Source: Pseudomonas campi
GTDB lineage: Bacteria; Pseudomonadota; Gammaproteobacteria; Pseudomonadales; Pseudomonadaceae
Direction: 5' to 3'
Assembly (NCBI RefSeq): GCF_013200955.2
Contig: NZ_CP053697.2
Location: 2,294,001-2,358,000, forward strand
Length of the DNA stretch: 64,000 nt
Part shown: one piece after another, positions 44,713-54,484 of the stretch
How the letters are laid out: each line of letters opens with the position of its first letter
How positions within the stretch are numbered: position 1 is the first letter of the stretch
The notes under the pieces: generated by a model
Told to the model about the DNA's origin: nothing
The model's input: only the letters and a program-made list of their open reading frames with translations
Database searches by the model: none
Made by a program: the position numbers and the translations under genes

Positions 44713-45056
44713 AGCTTGGGCTCTTCGTCCACCACCGGATGGGCCGCTGGCGGGATGCTGTGCGGCTCGTTGTCTTGCGGCGCACGCGGGGTCGGCCAGT
44801 CGGCGAACGGCCAGGGCTTCTCTTCGCTGTTGAAGGTGCCGAAGCGACCAATCTGCTGCAGGTACTGGCTGAGGCTGTCGCCAAAACCCTGCAGGCCGCC
44901 GTTGGGTGCGCCGTAGAACAGGCGGTAGCCCAGCTGCAGCAGCACCACGCCGCCGAGGATGATTTCCGCCAGCTGCCAGACGATGGTGAAGATCACCATC
45001 CACAGAATGCGCAGCAGGATGGATTCACGCTCCAGTTCTTTGCTCGGTTCGCTCAT
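44709..45056 (-). CDS. DUF4389 small membrane protein
   Basis: A 115-residue protein with an N-terminal charged helix, one or two membrane segments (ILLRILWMVIFTIVWQLAEI and LGGVVLLQLGYRLFYG) and a polar, proline-rich C-terminal tail. DUF4389 proteins are inner-membrane proteins of unknown function. It is coupled by overlap to sixA and follows gpsA by 25 bases, so a gpsA-DUF4389-sixA operon is likely. Confidence 0.9.
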   Translation of the reverse strand: MSEPSKELERESILLRILWMVIFTIVWQLAEIILGGVVLLQLGYRLFYGAPNGGLQGFGDSLSQYLQQIGRFGTFNSEEKPWPFADWPTPRAPQDNEPHSIPPAAHPVVDEEPKL

Positions 45057-45081
45057 GTCGCTCTCCCAATCTCGCTAGGTT

Positions 45082-46104
45082 TCAGAAACCACTGGTGGAA
45101 ATGAAATCGACGTCGGTCTTCGGCTCGGCACGCATCAGCGCCTCGATCACCTGGGCCAGGGTACGCCCCTCGAAGAGGATGGCATGCAAACCCGTGACCA
45201 AAGGCATGTAAATCTGCAGCTCCTCGGCCTTGGCCTTGAGCACCTTGATGGTGTTGACCCCTTCGGCCACTTCGCCGAGCCGCGCCACGGCGTCTTCCAA
45301 GCTGAGACCTTCGCCGAGAGCAAAACCAACCTGATAGTTGCGGCTCTTGGGCGACGAGCAGGTGACGATCAGGTCGCCGACCCCGGCCAGGCCGAGGAAG
45401 GTCATGGGATTAGCGCCAAGCTTGACCGCGAAACGGGTCATTTCTGCCAGCGCGCGGGTGATCAGCATGCTCTTGGTGTTCTCGCCCATGCCCATCGCCA
45501 CGGCCATACCGGCGATGATCGCGTAGACGTTCTTCAGCGCCCCGCCCAGCTCCACGCCAAAACGGTCGCGGCTGGCGTAGACACGGAAGGTACGCCCGTG
45601 CAGAGCTTCCTGCACACGCAGGCAGAGTTGTTCGTCTTCACTGGCGATCACCGTGGCGGTCAGCGCCTGCTCGGCCACTTCGCGCGCCAGGTTGGGCCCG
45701 GACAGCACGCCGATGCGCGCCTGCGGGGCAACTTCCTCGAGGATCTGGCTCATCAGCTTGAAGCTCTGCGCCTCGATCCCCTTGGTGGTACTGACCAGCA
45801 GTTTGCCAGCCAGCGCGCCCGCTACCGGCTGCAGGGCCTGGCGCAAGGCCGAGGACGGCAAGGCGACGAATACCAGCTCGCAGGCGGCCAGGGTCGCGGC
45901 CAGGTCGGTCACCGGCTCGACGCCCGGGTGCAGTTTGATGCCCTTGAGGTAGCGCGGGTTCTCGCGCTGGCTGCGCATCGCGGCGGCCTGCTCCGGATCA
46001 CGCATCCACTGGCGGACATGCTGGCCGTTCTGTGCCAGCAGATTAGCGATGGCAGTACCAAAGCTGCCGCCACCCAATACGGCGACTGGTTGTTGCTCGG
46101 TCAT
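45082..46104 (-). CDS. gpsA: Glycerol-3-phosphate dehydrogenase [NAD(P)+]
   Basis: The 340-residue enzyme reduces dihydroxyacetone phosphate to sn-glycerol 3-phosphate for phospholipid synthesis. The Rossmann motif is [12 protein letters not shown] (residues 9-20); the catalytic lysine lies in ALKNVYAI and [14 protein letters not shown] is the signature of the C-terminal domain. Length is standard. The ATG at 46104 opens [13 protein letters not shown]. It is divergent from the sensor kinase gene, 257 bases apart, and heads a gpsA-DUF4389-sixA run. Confidence 0.97.
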   Translation of the reverse strand: MTEQQPVAVLGGGSFGTAIANLLAQNGQHVRQWMRDPEQAAAMRSQRENPRYLKGIKLHPGVEPVTDLAATLAACELVFVALPSSALRQALQPVAGALAGKLLVSTTKGIEAQSFKLMSQILEEVAPQARIGVLSGPNLAREVAEQALTATVIASEDEQLCLRVQEALHGRTFRVYASRDRFGVELGGALKNVYAIIAGMAVAMGMGENTKSMLITRALAEMTRFAVKLGANPMTFLGLAGVGDLIVTCSSPKSRNYQVGFALGEGLSLEDAVARLGEVAEGVNTIKVLKAKAEELQIYMPLVTGLHAILFEGRTLAQVIEALMRAEPKTDVDFISTSGF

Positions 46105-46361
46105 GATCTATCCAATCAGAGCCATCGAGATGGCGAATGGGCGGCATTATTGCGGAGCATCCGCTGACCGACCAGTCCCCAGAGCGCTTGCGCGCAGCGA
46201 CAGACTGGCAAATACGCGTTTGTCGATTAACATGCGGGGCATTCCGCCCTATAGCAAGGCCGTTGCGTGCACCCGAACATACCCCTCCGCAGCCCACCCC
46301 ACTCCCGCCAGCAGGCTCTGCCGCTGCAGGTTCTGCACCTGTTGGCTGGAGCAGGACGCCC

Positions 46362-48242
46362 ATGAGCTTCGGCCGTAACTGGACTATTCATAGCCGTACT
46401 CAGCTGATCAGTGTGGGCCCCGCCCTACTGCTGACCGTACTGCTGATCAGTTTCTTTACCTATGAACGCTTGCAGGACCTGCGCCAGGAACTCAACCGTA
46501 CTGGCCAGCTGATCGCCAGCCAACTGGCACCGGCGGCCGAGTACGGGGTCATTTCCGACAACCTGGCGGTGCTCGACAACCTGCTCCGCTCCACGCTAAC
46601 AACCTCGCACGTACGCTTTCTCGAAGTGCGCGACCGTGAAGAGAACATCCTGGTCTATGTCGAGCAGCAGAATCACCCCGGCAGCACGTCCGTGGAGGTT
46701 TTCCATGCCCCCATCCACCTGCAGCAAGCCGGCCAGCCAGGCATTCGCGACAAACTCAGCGACGACTATCTGGGGCGTGTGGTGGTGGGCATGTCCGGCG
46801 AGGCCTTCACCAGCCGCCAGCAGGCCATTCTGTTCAAGGCCGCCGTTCTGGGCCTGTTCGCCCTGCTCCTGACCTTCCTTCTGGCGCGCCAACTGGCGCG
46901 GCGCCTGGCCCAGCCGATCAGCGACATGGGGCAAGCCCTGCAAGCCCTGCAGAGCGGCGACTACCAGCCGCCGCTGGCGGAAACCGCCACTGGCGAGCTG
47001 GGCGACCTGGCCCGCCATATCAACAAGCTGGCGCTCAGCCTGGCCGATGCCAGCCATGAGCAGCAGCTGGCCATGACCCAGCTGATCAAGACCCGCGAAG
47101 AAGCCGAGCAGGCCAACCGGGCCAAATCGGACTTTCTGGCGATGATGAGCCATGAGCTGCGCACCCCCATGAACGGCGTGCTGGGTATGCTGCAGCTGCT
47201 GGAAACCACCGAAATGACCCACGAGCAGGACGAATACGCCGCCCTGGCCACCGAGTCGACAGAGCATCTGCTCAAGGTGATCAACGACATCCTCGACTTC
47301 TCCCGCATCGAGCGCGGTGCCCTCGAACTGGAGCGCATTCCGTTCAATCTGCTGGAGCTACTGCAGGGCTCTATCCAGGTGTTCCAGCACAGCGCGCAGC
47401 AACATGGTCTGCATCTGAACCTAGAGAACCAACCGGGCCTGGAACAGTTCGAGGTGCAGGGTGACCCGACGCGGATCCGCCAGATTCTGGTCAACCTGCT
47501 GGGCAATGCGCTGAAGTTCACCGAGGACGGTGGCATTCGCATCGAGACCCGCTGGCAGCCGCTGGATAACGAAGTGCTGTGGTTCACCTGCGCCGTGCAT
47601 GACAGCGGCATCGGCATCGCACCGCAGCGTCTGGAGCGCATGTTCGACGCCTTCCAGCAGGCCGACTCGTCGATTTCCCGGCGCTATGGTGGCACCGGCC
47701 TCGGCCTGTCGATCGCCCGCACCCTGGCCGAACGCATGGGCGGCACCCTGCATGCGCGCAGCACGGAGGGTCAGGGCTCGGTGTTCACCCTGGAAATCCC
47801 CCTGCCGTTCAGCCTGCGCCCGTACACCGAGGAGTCAGGCAGCCAGCCACTCAACCACTATGGCGAAGGCCAGGAAGTGCTGCTGGTGGAGGACAACCCG
47901 GTCAACCAGACCGTGATCGAAGCCATGCTGCGCAGCCTCGGCTATCAGGTCAGCCTGGTCAGCGATGGCGCCCAGGCGGTGCACAGCGCCCGCCAGCGCA
48001 CCTATGCGGCGGTACTCATGGATTGTCGGCTGCCAGTCATGGATGGTTACGAAGCCACCCGCCAGATTCGCCAGCTGCAGACGTACAGTAAGACCCCGAT
48101 CATCGCCCTCACGGCCAATGCCTTGCAGGGCGATCGCGAAGCCTGCCTGCAGGCCGGGATGAACGATTACCTGGCCAAACCGTTCAAGCGCGCCGATCTC
48201 GAACGCATATTGCTGCGCTGGCTGAGCAAACGTGGTCACTGA
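46362..48242 (+). CDS. Hybrid sensor histidine kinase (PA1611-like)
   Basis: The 626-residue inner-membrane protein has two TM segments (about 17-35 and 158-180) around a periplasmic sensor of about 120 residues, then HAMP, HisKA (H264 in MMSHELRTPMNG), an HATPase domain (NLLGNALKF, DSGIGI, GGTGLGLS) and a receiver (D554 in MDCRLPVMDG). No HPt domain follows. The same gene sits directly upstream of fabA-fabB in P. aeruginosa, where PA1611 signals through HptB and interacts with RetS; that function is carried over by synteny and domain order. The ATG at 46362 begins the first TM. Confidence 0.92.
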   Translation: MSFGRNWTIHSRTQLISVGPALLLTVLLISFFTYERLQDLRQELNRTGQLIASQLAPAAEYGVISDNLAVLDNLLRSTLTTSHVRFLEVRDREENILVYVEQQNHPGSTSVEVFHAPIHLQQAGQPGIRDKLSDDYLGRVVVGMSGEAFTSRQQAILFKAAVLGLFALLLTFLLARQLARRLAQPISDMGQALQALQSGDYQPPLAETATGELGDLARHINKLALSLADASHEQQLAMTQLIKTREEAEQANRAKSDFLAMMSHELRTPMNGVLGMLQLLETTEMTHEQDEYAALATESTEHLLKVINDILDFSRIERGALELERIPFNLLELLQGSIQVFQHSAQQHGLHLNLENQPGLEQFEVQGDPTRIRQILVNLLGNALKFTEDGGIRIETRWQPLDNEVLWFTCAVHDSGIGIAPQRLERMFDAFQQADSSISRRYGGTGLGLSIARTLAERMGGTLHARSTEGQGSVFTLEIPLPFSLRPYTEESGSQPLNHYGEGQEVLLVEDNPVNQTVIEAMLRSLGYQVSLVSDGAQAVHSARQRTYAAVLMDCRLPVMDGYEATRQIRQLQTYSKTPIIALTANALQGDREACLQAGMNDYLAKPFKRADLERILLRWLSKRGH

Positions 48243-48292
48243 GGGTGCTAAAGTCAGACCTAAGAATGCCGTGCAGGGGGCGCTACGGTTCG

Positions 48293-48310
48293 AGGGTACA
48301 AGTGTGCACT
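48293..48310 (+). promoter_or_regulatory. Possible FabR/DesT-type operator upstream of fabA
   Basis: AGGGTACAAGTGTGCACT is a near-palindrome 111 bases before the fabA ATG. From memory it matches the E. coli FabR box at 14 of 18 positions; P. aeruginosa fabAB is controlled by the related DesT. Weak evidence on its own. Confidence 0.4.
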
Positions 48311-48419
48311 GCGGACTGTGACTTTCACCAAGACGCAACAGTCTATGACTACGCTGCCGCCAGACGGCAATCAGGATGTAACACATAGCCCCGTGCGGCG
48401 GGGCCATTGAGGAGCTCGC

Positions 48420-48935
48420 ATGACCAAGCAAAACGCCTTTACCCGGGAAGATCTGCTGCGCTGCAGCCGCGGCGAGCTGTTCGGCCCGGGTAACGCGCAA
48501 CTGCCCGCCCCAAACATGCTGATGATCGACCGCATCGCCCATATCAGCGAAACCGGCGGCAAGTATGGCAAAGGCGAAATCGTCGCCGAGCTCGATATCA
48601 ATCCGGACCTGTGGTTCTTTGGTTGCCACTTCGAAGGTGACCCGGTGATGCCCGGCTGCCTGGGCCTCGACGCCATGTGGCAGCTGGTCGGCTTCTACCT
48701 CGGCTGGCAGGGCAATCCGGGCCGCGGCCGCGCCCTGGGTTCGGGCGAAGTGAAGTTCTTCGGTCAGGTGTTGCCCACCGCCAAGAAAGTCACCTACAAC
48801 ATCCATATCAAACGCACCATCAGTCGCTCGCTGATCCTCGGCATCGCCGACGGCACCGTCAGCGTCGATGGCCGCGAGATCTACAGTGCCGAAGGCCTGC
48901 GTGTTGGCCTGTTCACCTCTACCGACAGTTTCTAA
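48420..48935 (+). CDS. fabA: 3-hydroxydecanoyl-ACP dehydratase/isomerase
   Basis: The 171-residue enzyme dehydrates 3-hydroxydecanoyl-ACP and isomerises trans-2 to cis-3-decenoyl-ACP, starting unsaturated fatty acid synthesis. Active-site H70 and D84 are visible in [22 protein letters not shown]. Length is standard. It precedes fabB by 12 bases in the usual fabA-fabB operon. GGAGCTCGC ribosome site upstream. Confidence 0.98.
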   Translation: MTKQNAFTREDLLRCSRGELFGPGNAQLPAPNMLMIDRIAHISETGGKYGKGEIVAELDINPDLWFFGCHFEGDPVMPGCLGLDAMWQLVGFYLGWQGNPGRGRALGSGEVKFFGQVLPTAKKVTYNIHIKRTISRSLILGIADGTVSVDGREIYSAEGLRVGLFTSTDSF

Positions 48936-48947
48936 AGGATTTTTCGC

Positions 48948-50165
48948 ATGCGCCGCGTCGTGATCACCGGTCTGGGTATCATTTCCTGCCTGGGCAATGA
49001 CAAAGACACCGTTTCCGCCAGCCTGCGTGCCAGCAAGCCGGGCATCCGCTTCAATCCGGCCTACGCCGAAATGGGCCTGCGCAGTCAGGTATCGGGTTCG
49101 GTCGACCTCAACCTCGAAGAGCTGATCGACCGCAAGGTCCTGCGCTTCATGGGCGATGCGGCGGCGTATGCCTACCTGTCGATGGAGCAGGCGATCAAGG
49201 ACTCCGGCCTCACCCCCGAGCAGGTTTCCAACCCGCGTACCGGCCTGATCGCCGGCTCCGGCGGCGCCTCCACGCTGAACCTCATGGAATCCTTCGATAC
49301 CCTGCGCGAAAAAGGCGTCAAGCGCATTGGCCCTTACCGCGTCACCCGCACCATGGGCAGCACCGTGTCGGCCTGCCTGGCCACGCCGTTCCAGATCAAG
49401 GGCGTGAACTTCTCCATTTCCTCGGCCTGCGCCACCAGCGCGCATTGCATCGGCCAGGCCATGGAGCAGATCCAGCTGGGCAAGCAGGACATCGTGTTTG
49501 CCGGCGGTGGCGAGGAAGAACACTGGACCCAGAGCTGCCTGTTCGACGCCATGGGCGCCCTCTCCAGCCAGTACAACGAAACCCCGGAGAAGGCCTCGCG
49601 CGCCTACGACGCCAAGCGTGACGGTTTCGTCATCGCCGGCGGTGGCGGCATGGTGGTGGTTGAAGAGCTGGAGCATGCGCTCAAACGCGGCGCCAAGATC
49701 TACGCGGAAATCGTCGGTTACGGCGCCACCTCCGATGGCTACGACATGGTCGCGCCGAGCGGCGAAGGTGCAATCCGCTGCATGCAGCAGGCCCTGGCTA
49801 CCGTTGATGCCCCCATCGACTACCTGAACACCCACGGCACCTCCACCCCGGTGGGAGATGTCGCGGAAATCCGCGGCGTGCGTGAAGTGTTCGGTGACAA
49901 GGCGCCGCCGATCAGCTCGACCAAGAGCCTGTCCGGTCACTCTCTGGGCGCCGCCGGCGCGCAGGAAGCGATCTACTGCATGCTGATGATGGAAGGCAAG
50001 TTCATTGCCGGTTCGGCCAACATCGACGAGCTGGACCCGGAAGTGGCCGATATGCCGATCCTGCGCCAGACCCGCGAGAATGTTGAACTGAACACGGTGA
50101 TGAGCAACAGCTTCGGTTTCGGTGGCACCAACGCCACCCTGGTCCTGCAACGCTACAAGGGCTGA
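48948..50165 (+). CDS. fabB: 3-oxoacyl-ACP synthase I
   Basis: The 405-residue condensing enzyme elongates cis-3-decenoyl-ACP in unsaturated fatty acid synthesis. Catalytic C161 ([12 protein letters not shown]), the two histidines in [12 protein letters not shown] and [14 protein letters not shown], and the C-terminal [15 protein letters not shown] are present. Start ATG at 48948. A rho-independent terminator follows at 50181-50212. Confidence 0.98.
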   Translation: MRRVVITGLGIISCLGNDKDTVSASLRASKPGIRFNPAYAEMGLRSQVSGSVDLNLEELIDRKVLRFMGDAAAYAYLSMEQAIKDSGLTPEQVSNPRTGLIAGSGGASTLNLMESFDTLREKGVKRIGPYRVTRTMGSTVSACLATPFQIKGVNFSISSACATSAHCIGQAMEQIQLGKQDIVFAGGGEEEHWTQSCLFDAMGALSSQYNETPEKASRAYDAKRDGFVIAGGGGMVVVEELEHALKRGAKIYAEIVGYGATSDGYDMVAPSGEGAIRCMQQALATVDAPIDYLNTHGTSTPVGDVAEIRGVREVFGDKAPPISSTKSLSGHSLGAAGAQEAIYCMLMMEGKFIAGSANIDELDPEVADMPILRQTRENVELNTVMSNSFGFGGTNATLVLQRYKG

Positions 50166-50180
50166 TCACTCAGCCCCACG

Positions 50181-50212
50181 AAAAACGGCGCCCCAGGGCG
50201 CCGTTGTGTTTT
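50181..50212 (+). terminator. Terminator of fabAB
   Basis: An 8-bp stem ACGGCGCC / GGCGCCGT with a CCAG loop, an upstream A-run and a T-rich tail, 15 bases after fabB. Confidence 0.85.
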
Positions 50213-50234
50213 CTGTCACCGTTCCAAACCGGGC

Positions 50235-50272
50235 ATAGAAAAGCCCGAACGCTTGTGCGGCCGGGCCTTAGG
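50235..50272 (-). terminator. Possible terminator of the DUF3859 gene
   Basis: On the minus strand AAGGCCCG can pair with CGGGCTTTTC around a 14-base loop (one bulge), with a short T-run, about 17 bases after the stop. Confidence 0.5.
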
Positions 50273-50288
50273 TCTATAACGAACGGAA

Positions 50289-50750
50289 TCAGCGTACCAG
50301 GAAGCTCTGCTCAACCAGCTTGCGATCGCCCTGGAACACCATGAAGCGCCACTCCCCCGGCACCACTTCGTGGCGCTCGGTGAACTCGAAGGCCATCACG
50401 TCCTGCGCTGCGCCCGGTGCCAGCTTCTGCACTACTTCGATCTTGTCCTGGCGCCGGCCATCCGGCCCGATCAGCCCGGGAGTGAAGTACATCAGGGTCA
50501 GCGGCTCGCCGCTTTCGGTCTTGCCGGCCAGGCGATAGCGCATACCGAACTTGGTACCCAGTTGGGCCGGTACCTGCTCCGTCTGCTCTATCTGCTGGTT
50601 GGCTCGGGTCAGCACCCGCTCGCCCGGTTGCGGGTCCTTGAACTGGGTGGCGAACACCCCGTACTCGATCGGCCCCTCGACACGCACATCGGCCATCGCC
50701 AGGCTGGATGCCAGGCTCAGGGCCAGGGCAGTCAGGCTCAACACTTTCAT
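50289..50750 (-). CDS. DUF3859 periplasmic protein
   Basis: The 153-residue protein has a signal peptide (1-20, ending LAMA) and a single strand-rich domain with GVFATQFKDPQPGERVLT, LGTKFGMRYRLAG and VPGEWRFMVFQGDRKLVEQSF. The family is uncharacterised. Monocistronic; it is divergent from a periplasmic binding protein gene. Confidence 0.85.
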   Translation of the reverse strand: MKVLSLTALALSLASSLAMADVRVEGPIEYGVFATQFKDPQPGERVLTRANQQIEQTEQVPAQLGTKFGMRYRLAGKTESGEPLTLMYFTPGLIGPDGRRQDKIEVVQKLAPGAAQDVMAFEFTERHEVVPGEWRFMVFQGDRKLVEQSFLVR

Positions 50751-50903
50751 CTCGCGCTCCTTGTTTGGGATGGCGCGAGGCTATGACCAAAGCATGACAG
50801 GCTGATGACAAGCCATCGTCAGCAGGAGTCAAAGCGTGGCATTCGCCAGCCAACTGGCCAGCAGCCCCGCGAGCAGCCATGCTGAACAGCGAAGCCACAA
50901 TCC

Positions 50904-51773
50904 ATGAGTCGCCCAATGCCCCGCCTGCTCGCCTTGCTTGCCCTACTCTGCTGCGGCCCCTTGCTGGCCGGCGAGCGCCTGACCTACCCGCTGCACTCCA
51001 GCGAGGACGACCCCGAAGCCTATGTGGTCGAGCTGTTGCGCCTGGCCCTCGACAAGAGTGGTGCCGGTCATCAACTGGTGCCGTCCCGTCTGGCCATGGC
51101 GCAGAGCCGCGCACAGCAGTCGCTGGAGCAGAACGACAACAGCGTGCAGCTGATGTGGACGATGACCACCAAGGAGCGCGAGCAGATCCTCCTGCCGATC
51201 CGCATCCCCATCTACAAGGGCCTGATTGGCTGGCGCGTGGCCCTGGTGCGCGAGGAAGACCGCCACTGGCTGAAGTCCGTACGCAGCCTGGCCGACCTCA
51301 AACCCATGCGCATCGGTCAGCGCAGCGACTGGCCGGACACCGCCATCCTGCGCAGCAATGGCCTGCAGGTGGTCACCAGCCAGAGCTACCCGAGCCTGTT
51401 CCGCATGCTCGATGCCGGGCGCTTCGACCTCTTCCCACGGGAAGTGGTGGTGGCCTGGGACGAGCAGGCACGGGCCAACCAGCAAGGGCTGCAACTGGCG
51501 GTGGATGAACATGTGGTACTGCACTACCCCACCGCCTTCTACTTTTTCACCTCACGGGCACGGGCAGACCTGGCCGCGGATATCGAGCGCGGCCTGGAAC
51601 GGATGATTGCCGACGGCAGCTTCGAGCAGCTGTTCGACAGCCATCACGGCGCGACCATCCGCAAGGCACAACTGGACAAGCGCCAAGTCATCGAGCTGCA
51701 CAACCCCGACCTCCCGGAACTGACCCCCTTCGCCCGTGAAGAGCTGTGGTACCAGCCCGCCGCACCCCAGTAG
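50904..51773 (+). CDS. Periplasmic substrate-binding-like protein (SBP_bac_3 type)
   Basis: The 289-residue protein has a signal peptide (about 1-22) and a bilobal binding-protein pattern (GERLTYPLHSSEDDPEAYVVELLRLALDKSG; RIPIYKGLIGWRVALV; LRSNGLQVVTSQSYPSLFRMLDAGRFDLFPREVV). It resembles family 3 extracellular solute receptors without a cognate ABC transporter nearby. The ligand is unknown. The ATG at 50904 was used; an ATG five codons later could also serve. Confidence 0.82.
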   Translation: MSRPMPRLLALLALLCCGPLLAGERLTYPLHSSEDDPEAYVVELLRLALDKSGAGHQLVPSRLAMAQSRAQQSLEQNDNSVQLMWTMTTKEREQILLPIRIPIYKGLIGWRVALVREEDRHWLKSVRSLADLKPMRIGQRSDWPDTAILRSNGLQVVTSQSYPSLFRMLDAGRFDLFPREVVVAWDEQARANQQGLQLAVDEHVVLHYPTAFYFFTSRARADLAADIERGLERMIADGSFEQLFDSHHGATIRKAQLDKRQVIELHNPDLPELTPFAREELWYQPAAPQ

Positions 51774-51879
51774 CACGAACGGCTCCCTCGCCCAGGCCCT
51801 ACGGCTGGCCAGCGGCGCTGGTCTGAGGCCATGCGCCTGAGCTAGGCTGAAACCTCTACCCGTCAGCCCGGAAATAGCC

Positions 51880-52275
51880 ATGATCCGCATCAGCACAGAG
51901 AACGGCCTGCGCCACAGCATCGAAATCGGCGAGCACCTGCTGCATACCGACGTCCCCGTCGAGTTCGGCGGCGAGGCCTCCGGCCCCGAGCCCCATGACC
52001 TGTTCGATGCCGCCATCGGTGCCTGCAAGGCGCTGACCCTGATGCTCTACGCCAAGCAGAAAGGCATGCCGCTGGACGGCCTGGATGTACAGGTCAGCCG
52101 CGACGACAGCGAAGAGCGCCAGGGGGTCTATCGCCTGGCCGTACAACTGGAGCTGCACGGTGCCCTGGATGATGCCCAGCGCCAGCAATTGCTGCGCATC
52201 GCCGACAAATGCCCAGTGCACAAGCTGGTGACCAGCAGCGAGGTACAGATCACCACCCAGCTCGAAGGCGCCTGA
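51880..52275 (+). CDS. OsmC-family protein
   Basis: The 131-residue protein has the OsmC/Ohr fold with C49 in AAIGACKALTLMLYA and a second cysteine in ADKCPVHKLV, the pair used for organic hydroperoxide reduction. Length is at the small YhfA-like end of the family. One base separates its stop from the pirin gene, so they are cotranscribed; both are redox-stress families. Confidence 0.92.
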   Translation: MIRISTENGLRHSIEIGEHLLHTDVPVEFGGEASGPEPHDLFDAAIGACKALTLMLYAKQKGMPLDGLDVQVSRDDSEERQGVYRLAVQLELHGALDDAQRQQLLRIADKCPVHKLVTSSEVQITTQLEGA

Positions 52276-52276
52276 G

Positions 52277-53143
52277 ATGGCGAGCCTGCTACTGATTCAG
52301 CCGCGAGCGGAAGACATCGCCGGGCAACCCATCCTGCGCCCGCTGCCTTCGGCCAAGTGCCGCAGTGTCGGCCCCTTCGTGTTCTTCGACCATATGCTGG
52401 AACAGGCCTACCCGCCCGGCAGCGGGATGAACATCAACTCGCATCCACATATCGGCCTGTCCACCCTCACCTACCTGTTCACCGGCGAGCTGCAGCACAA
52501 GGACAGCCTCGGCTCGGACCAGCACGTGCGGCCCGGCGATGTCAGCTGGATGACCGCCGGACGCGCCGTGGCCCACGTCGAACGTACGCCCGAAGCACTG
52601 CGCAGAACCGGTTCACGCCTGCACGGCCTGCAGGTGTGGCTGGCCCTGCCGCAAGAGCTTGAGGAAGGCGAACCAAGCTACAGCCACCACCCGGCCGCCA
52701 GCCTGCCGCGCAGCGAGGCCATGGGTGTGCAGATCACCCTGATCGCCGGCTCCGGCTTCTGCCTCGAATCGCCCGTGCCCATACACTCACCGACCCTCTA
52801 CGCCGAGTTGAAACTGCAGGCCGGGGCCAGCCTGCTGATCCCGGCCGAGCAGCGCGAGCGCGCCCTGTACCTGATCGACGGCGAGGCCAGACTGGAGGAC
52901 GACGAGCTGCCCCTGCACAGCCTGGCCGTACTGCCCGAAGGCGAGGAATTGCTGCTCAGCGCCTGCGGTGAATGCCACCTGGCACTGATCGGCGGCGAGC
53001 CGCTGGGGCCGCGGCGGATGTTCTGGAACTTCGTCGCCAGCGATCCAGCCCTGCTGGAACAAGCCAAGCAGCGCTGGGCAAGCGGGGATTGGCCGCAGGT
53101 GCCGGGCGAATCGCAGCGCATCGAGTTGCCGAGCCGCACATGA
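52277..53143 (+). CDS. Pirin-family protein
   Basis: The 288-residue bicupin has the N-terminal metal-site motif HPHIGLSTLTYLFTGELQHKDS, with histidines at about 57, 59 and 101 (AVAHVERTPE), and a second cupin (DGEARLEDDELPLHSLAVLPEGEELL). Bacterial pirins include quercetin dioxygenases and regulators; the role here is unknown. It is the second gene of the OsmC-pirin pair. Confidence 0.93.
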   Translation: MASLLLIQPRAEDIAGQPILRPLPSAKCRSVGPFVFFDHMLEQAYPPGSGMNINSHPHIGLSTLTYLFTGELQHKDSLGSDQHVRPGDVSWMTAGRAVAHVERTPEALRRTGSRLHGLQVWLALPQELEEGEPSYSHHPAASLPRSEAMGVQITLIAGSGFCLESPVPIHSPTLYAELKLQAGASLLIPAEQRERALYLIDGEARLEDDELPLHSLAVLPEGEELLLSACGECHLALIGGEPLGPRRMFWNFVASDPALLEQAKQRWASGDWPQVPGESQRIELPSRT

Positions 53144-53289
53144 CACAGGAACTGAAGCAGGAGTGGGATAGAGATAATTTCTAATTTTGAAATTTACTAG
53201 TCAACAGAACGGTTATTCTTCCTAAAAAAGATAACTGAGAGACTTGTCTCACCGCCGGCAACGGCAACTCTCAACAGGAAGATCACCCC

Positions 53290-53526
53290 ATGCACACCAT
53301 CACTTCATCTCGCCGCCTGCTCCTTGCTCTTGCCCTGCTCGGCACATTGGCCACCCATCAGGGCCAGGTAGCCTTATCGCCCGCCCTGGCCGAAGATGGC
53401 AGCGAACATCGGTTGCTGCGTCCCCATGTCAAAGCAGCAGACACTGTGGCCGAGAACGGTAGCGAACGCACCCACTCGCCTCGGGCTCCACGCCAACAGG
53501 CTGGCAGAGTGAATCAAACTGCCTGA
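53290..53526 (+). CDS. Small exported protein, 78 aa
   Basis: A clear signal peptide (residues 1-28, basic start then LLLALALLGTLATH) is followed by a short polar chain with EDGSEHRLL and ENGSERTH repeats. The ATG at 53290 has an AGGAAG site 9 bases upstream, and a well-formed terminator lies 27 bases after the stop, which supports a real transcript. No family is recognised. The EDGSE/ENGSE repeats are acidic and could bind metal. Confidence 0.7.
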   Translation: MHTITSSRRLLLALALLGTLATHQGQVALSPALAEDGSEHRLLRPHVKAADTVAENGSERTHSPRAPRQQAGRVNQTA

Positions 53527-53553
53527 CTGAGAAACGCTCCCTGCGCTTACACC

Positions 53554-53580
53554 AAACGGCACCCTAGTGGTGCCGTTTGC
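53554..53580 (+). terminator. Terminator of the small exported protein gene
   Basis: A 10-bp stem AAACGGCACC / GGTGCCGTTT with loop CTAGT. The same CTAGT loop is reconstructed for the terminator that the second 266-bp element interrupts. Confidence 0.85.
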
Positions 53581-53740
53581 ATATCAGCCGTGTGCTACCG
53601 CCCTCAACCCTTTGTGGCCGCTCCAGACGCCACGCAGAATCAGAACAAATGGCGCAGCCCTGGAGCTGCTTCCGTCTGCCCCGCCGCCCACGCTCATTCG
53701 TGCAGGAGGAACCAAGGCTACTGGCCAACCGGGTGCCCGC

Positions 53741-54484
53741 CTAGCGTTCGGATGCGCTAAATATTTGCCAGCTTAGGAACATGCTGAACCGCGCACAGAG
53801 CTGCGCCATATCCATCTGCGCCTGCAAAACTAGCGCCGCCTCGCTGAAAGACCTGCGATGCCGCAATTGCTCAAGCAGATCCGCACTGCTGTCATCCACC
53901 TTGCGGGTCATCAGCTGCAGTCCCTGGCGCCAGACCAGGACATTTTCGCCCGGCCAGTCAGCGTGCGGCAGCTCTGCAGCGAACCACAGCGACCAGAGCG
54001 GGTAAGTCGAGCGCAGCAAGGTGACGCTGGGGTGCCATTGCAAGCGCAGATCCAGCAGGCGATGCAACGCCTCCTCGCCCAGACCATCGAGTTGCAGGGG
54101 TAGCGCATCGGCCGCATGAAAGGCATGCAAACGTGCCCACTCCAGGCGAGCAACGTCCGCCAGAAAAGGCCAGTCGGCCAAGGGTGGAAACTGTTCGATA
54201 AACACCGCCAGATGCGCACCGTACTCATGCAACACCGCCGAGCTTGGCGGATGCTGACTGCTGAACAGTGCCGCCAGCGCCGTGAAATAGTCCGCGCCCA
54301 GGAGCCGCTCCACAGCCGGGTAGACTTGCCGCAAGGCCTCGATACGCCCGGCATGCACGGTGTTGCGCAGCATGTTGAAGCGCTGAGCAAAACGCTGCTC
54401 TGGCAGATTGCCCAGTTGCCAGGGGATGGTGGCCTCGGGCCTGTCCAGGGCCTGGGCAAATACGGCCTGATCCGCAGCATTCAT
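53741..54484 (-). CDS. bufC: BufC/HvfC-type DUF2063 protein of a bufferin RiPP system
   Basis: A 247-residue cytosolic protein with the DUF2063 (HvfC/BufC) N-terminal helix-rich part (FAQRFNMLRNTVHAGRIEAL) and the C-terminal domain region LLRSTYPLWSLWFAAELPHA. BufC assists the BufB enzyme as partner that recruits the precursor. The ATG at 54484 overlaps the bufB stop (ATGA). It is the last gene of the operon; the order BufA1-BufB-BufC matches known bufferin loci. Confidence 0.88.
   Translation of the reverse strand: MNAADQAVFAQALDRPEATIPWQLGNLPEQRFAQRFNMLRNTVHAGRIEALRQVYPAVERLLGADYFTALAALFSSQHPPSSAVLHEYGAHLAVFIEQFPPLADWPFLADVARLEWARLHAFHAADALPLQLDGLGEEALHRLLDLRLQWHPSVTLLRSTYPLWSLWFAAELPHADWPGENVLVWRQGLQLMTRKVDDSSADLLEQLRHRRSFSEAALVLQAQMDMAQLCARFSMFLSWQIFSASER

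Noticed and set aside
47835..50150. 771-codon open frame on the minus strand
   Set aside because: It is antisense to the sensor kinase, fabA and fabB, all of which have unmistakable motifs.
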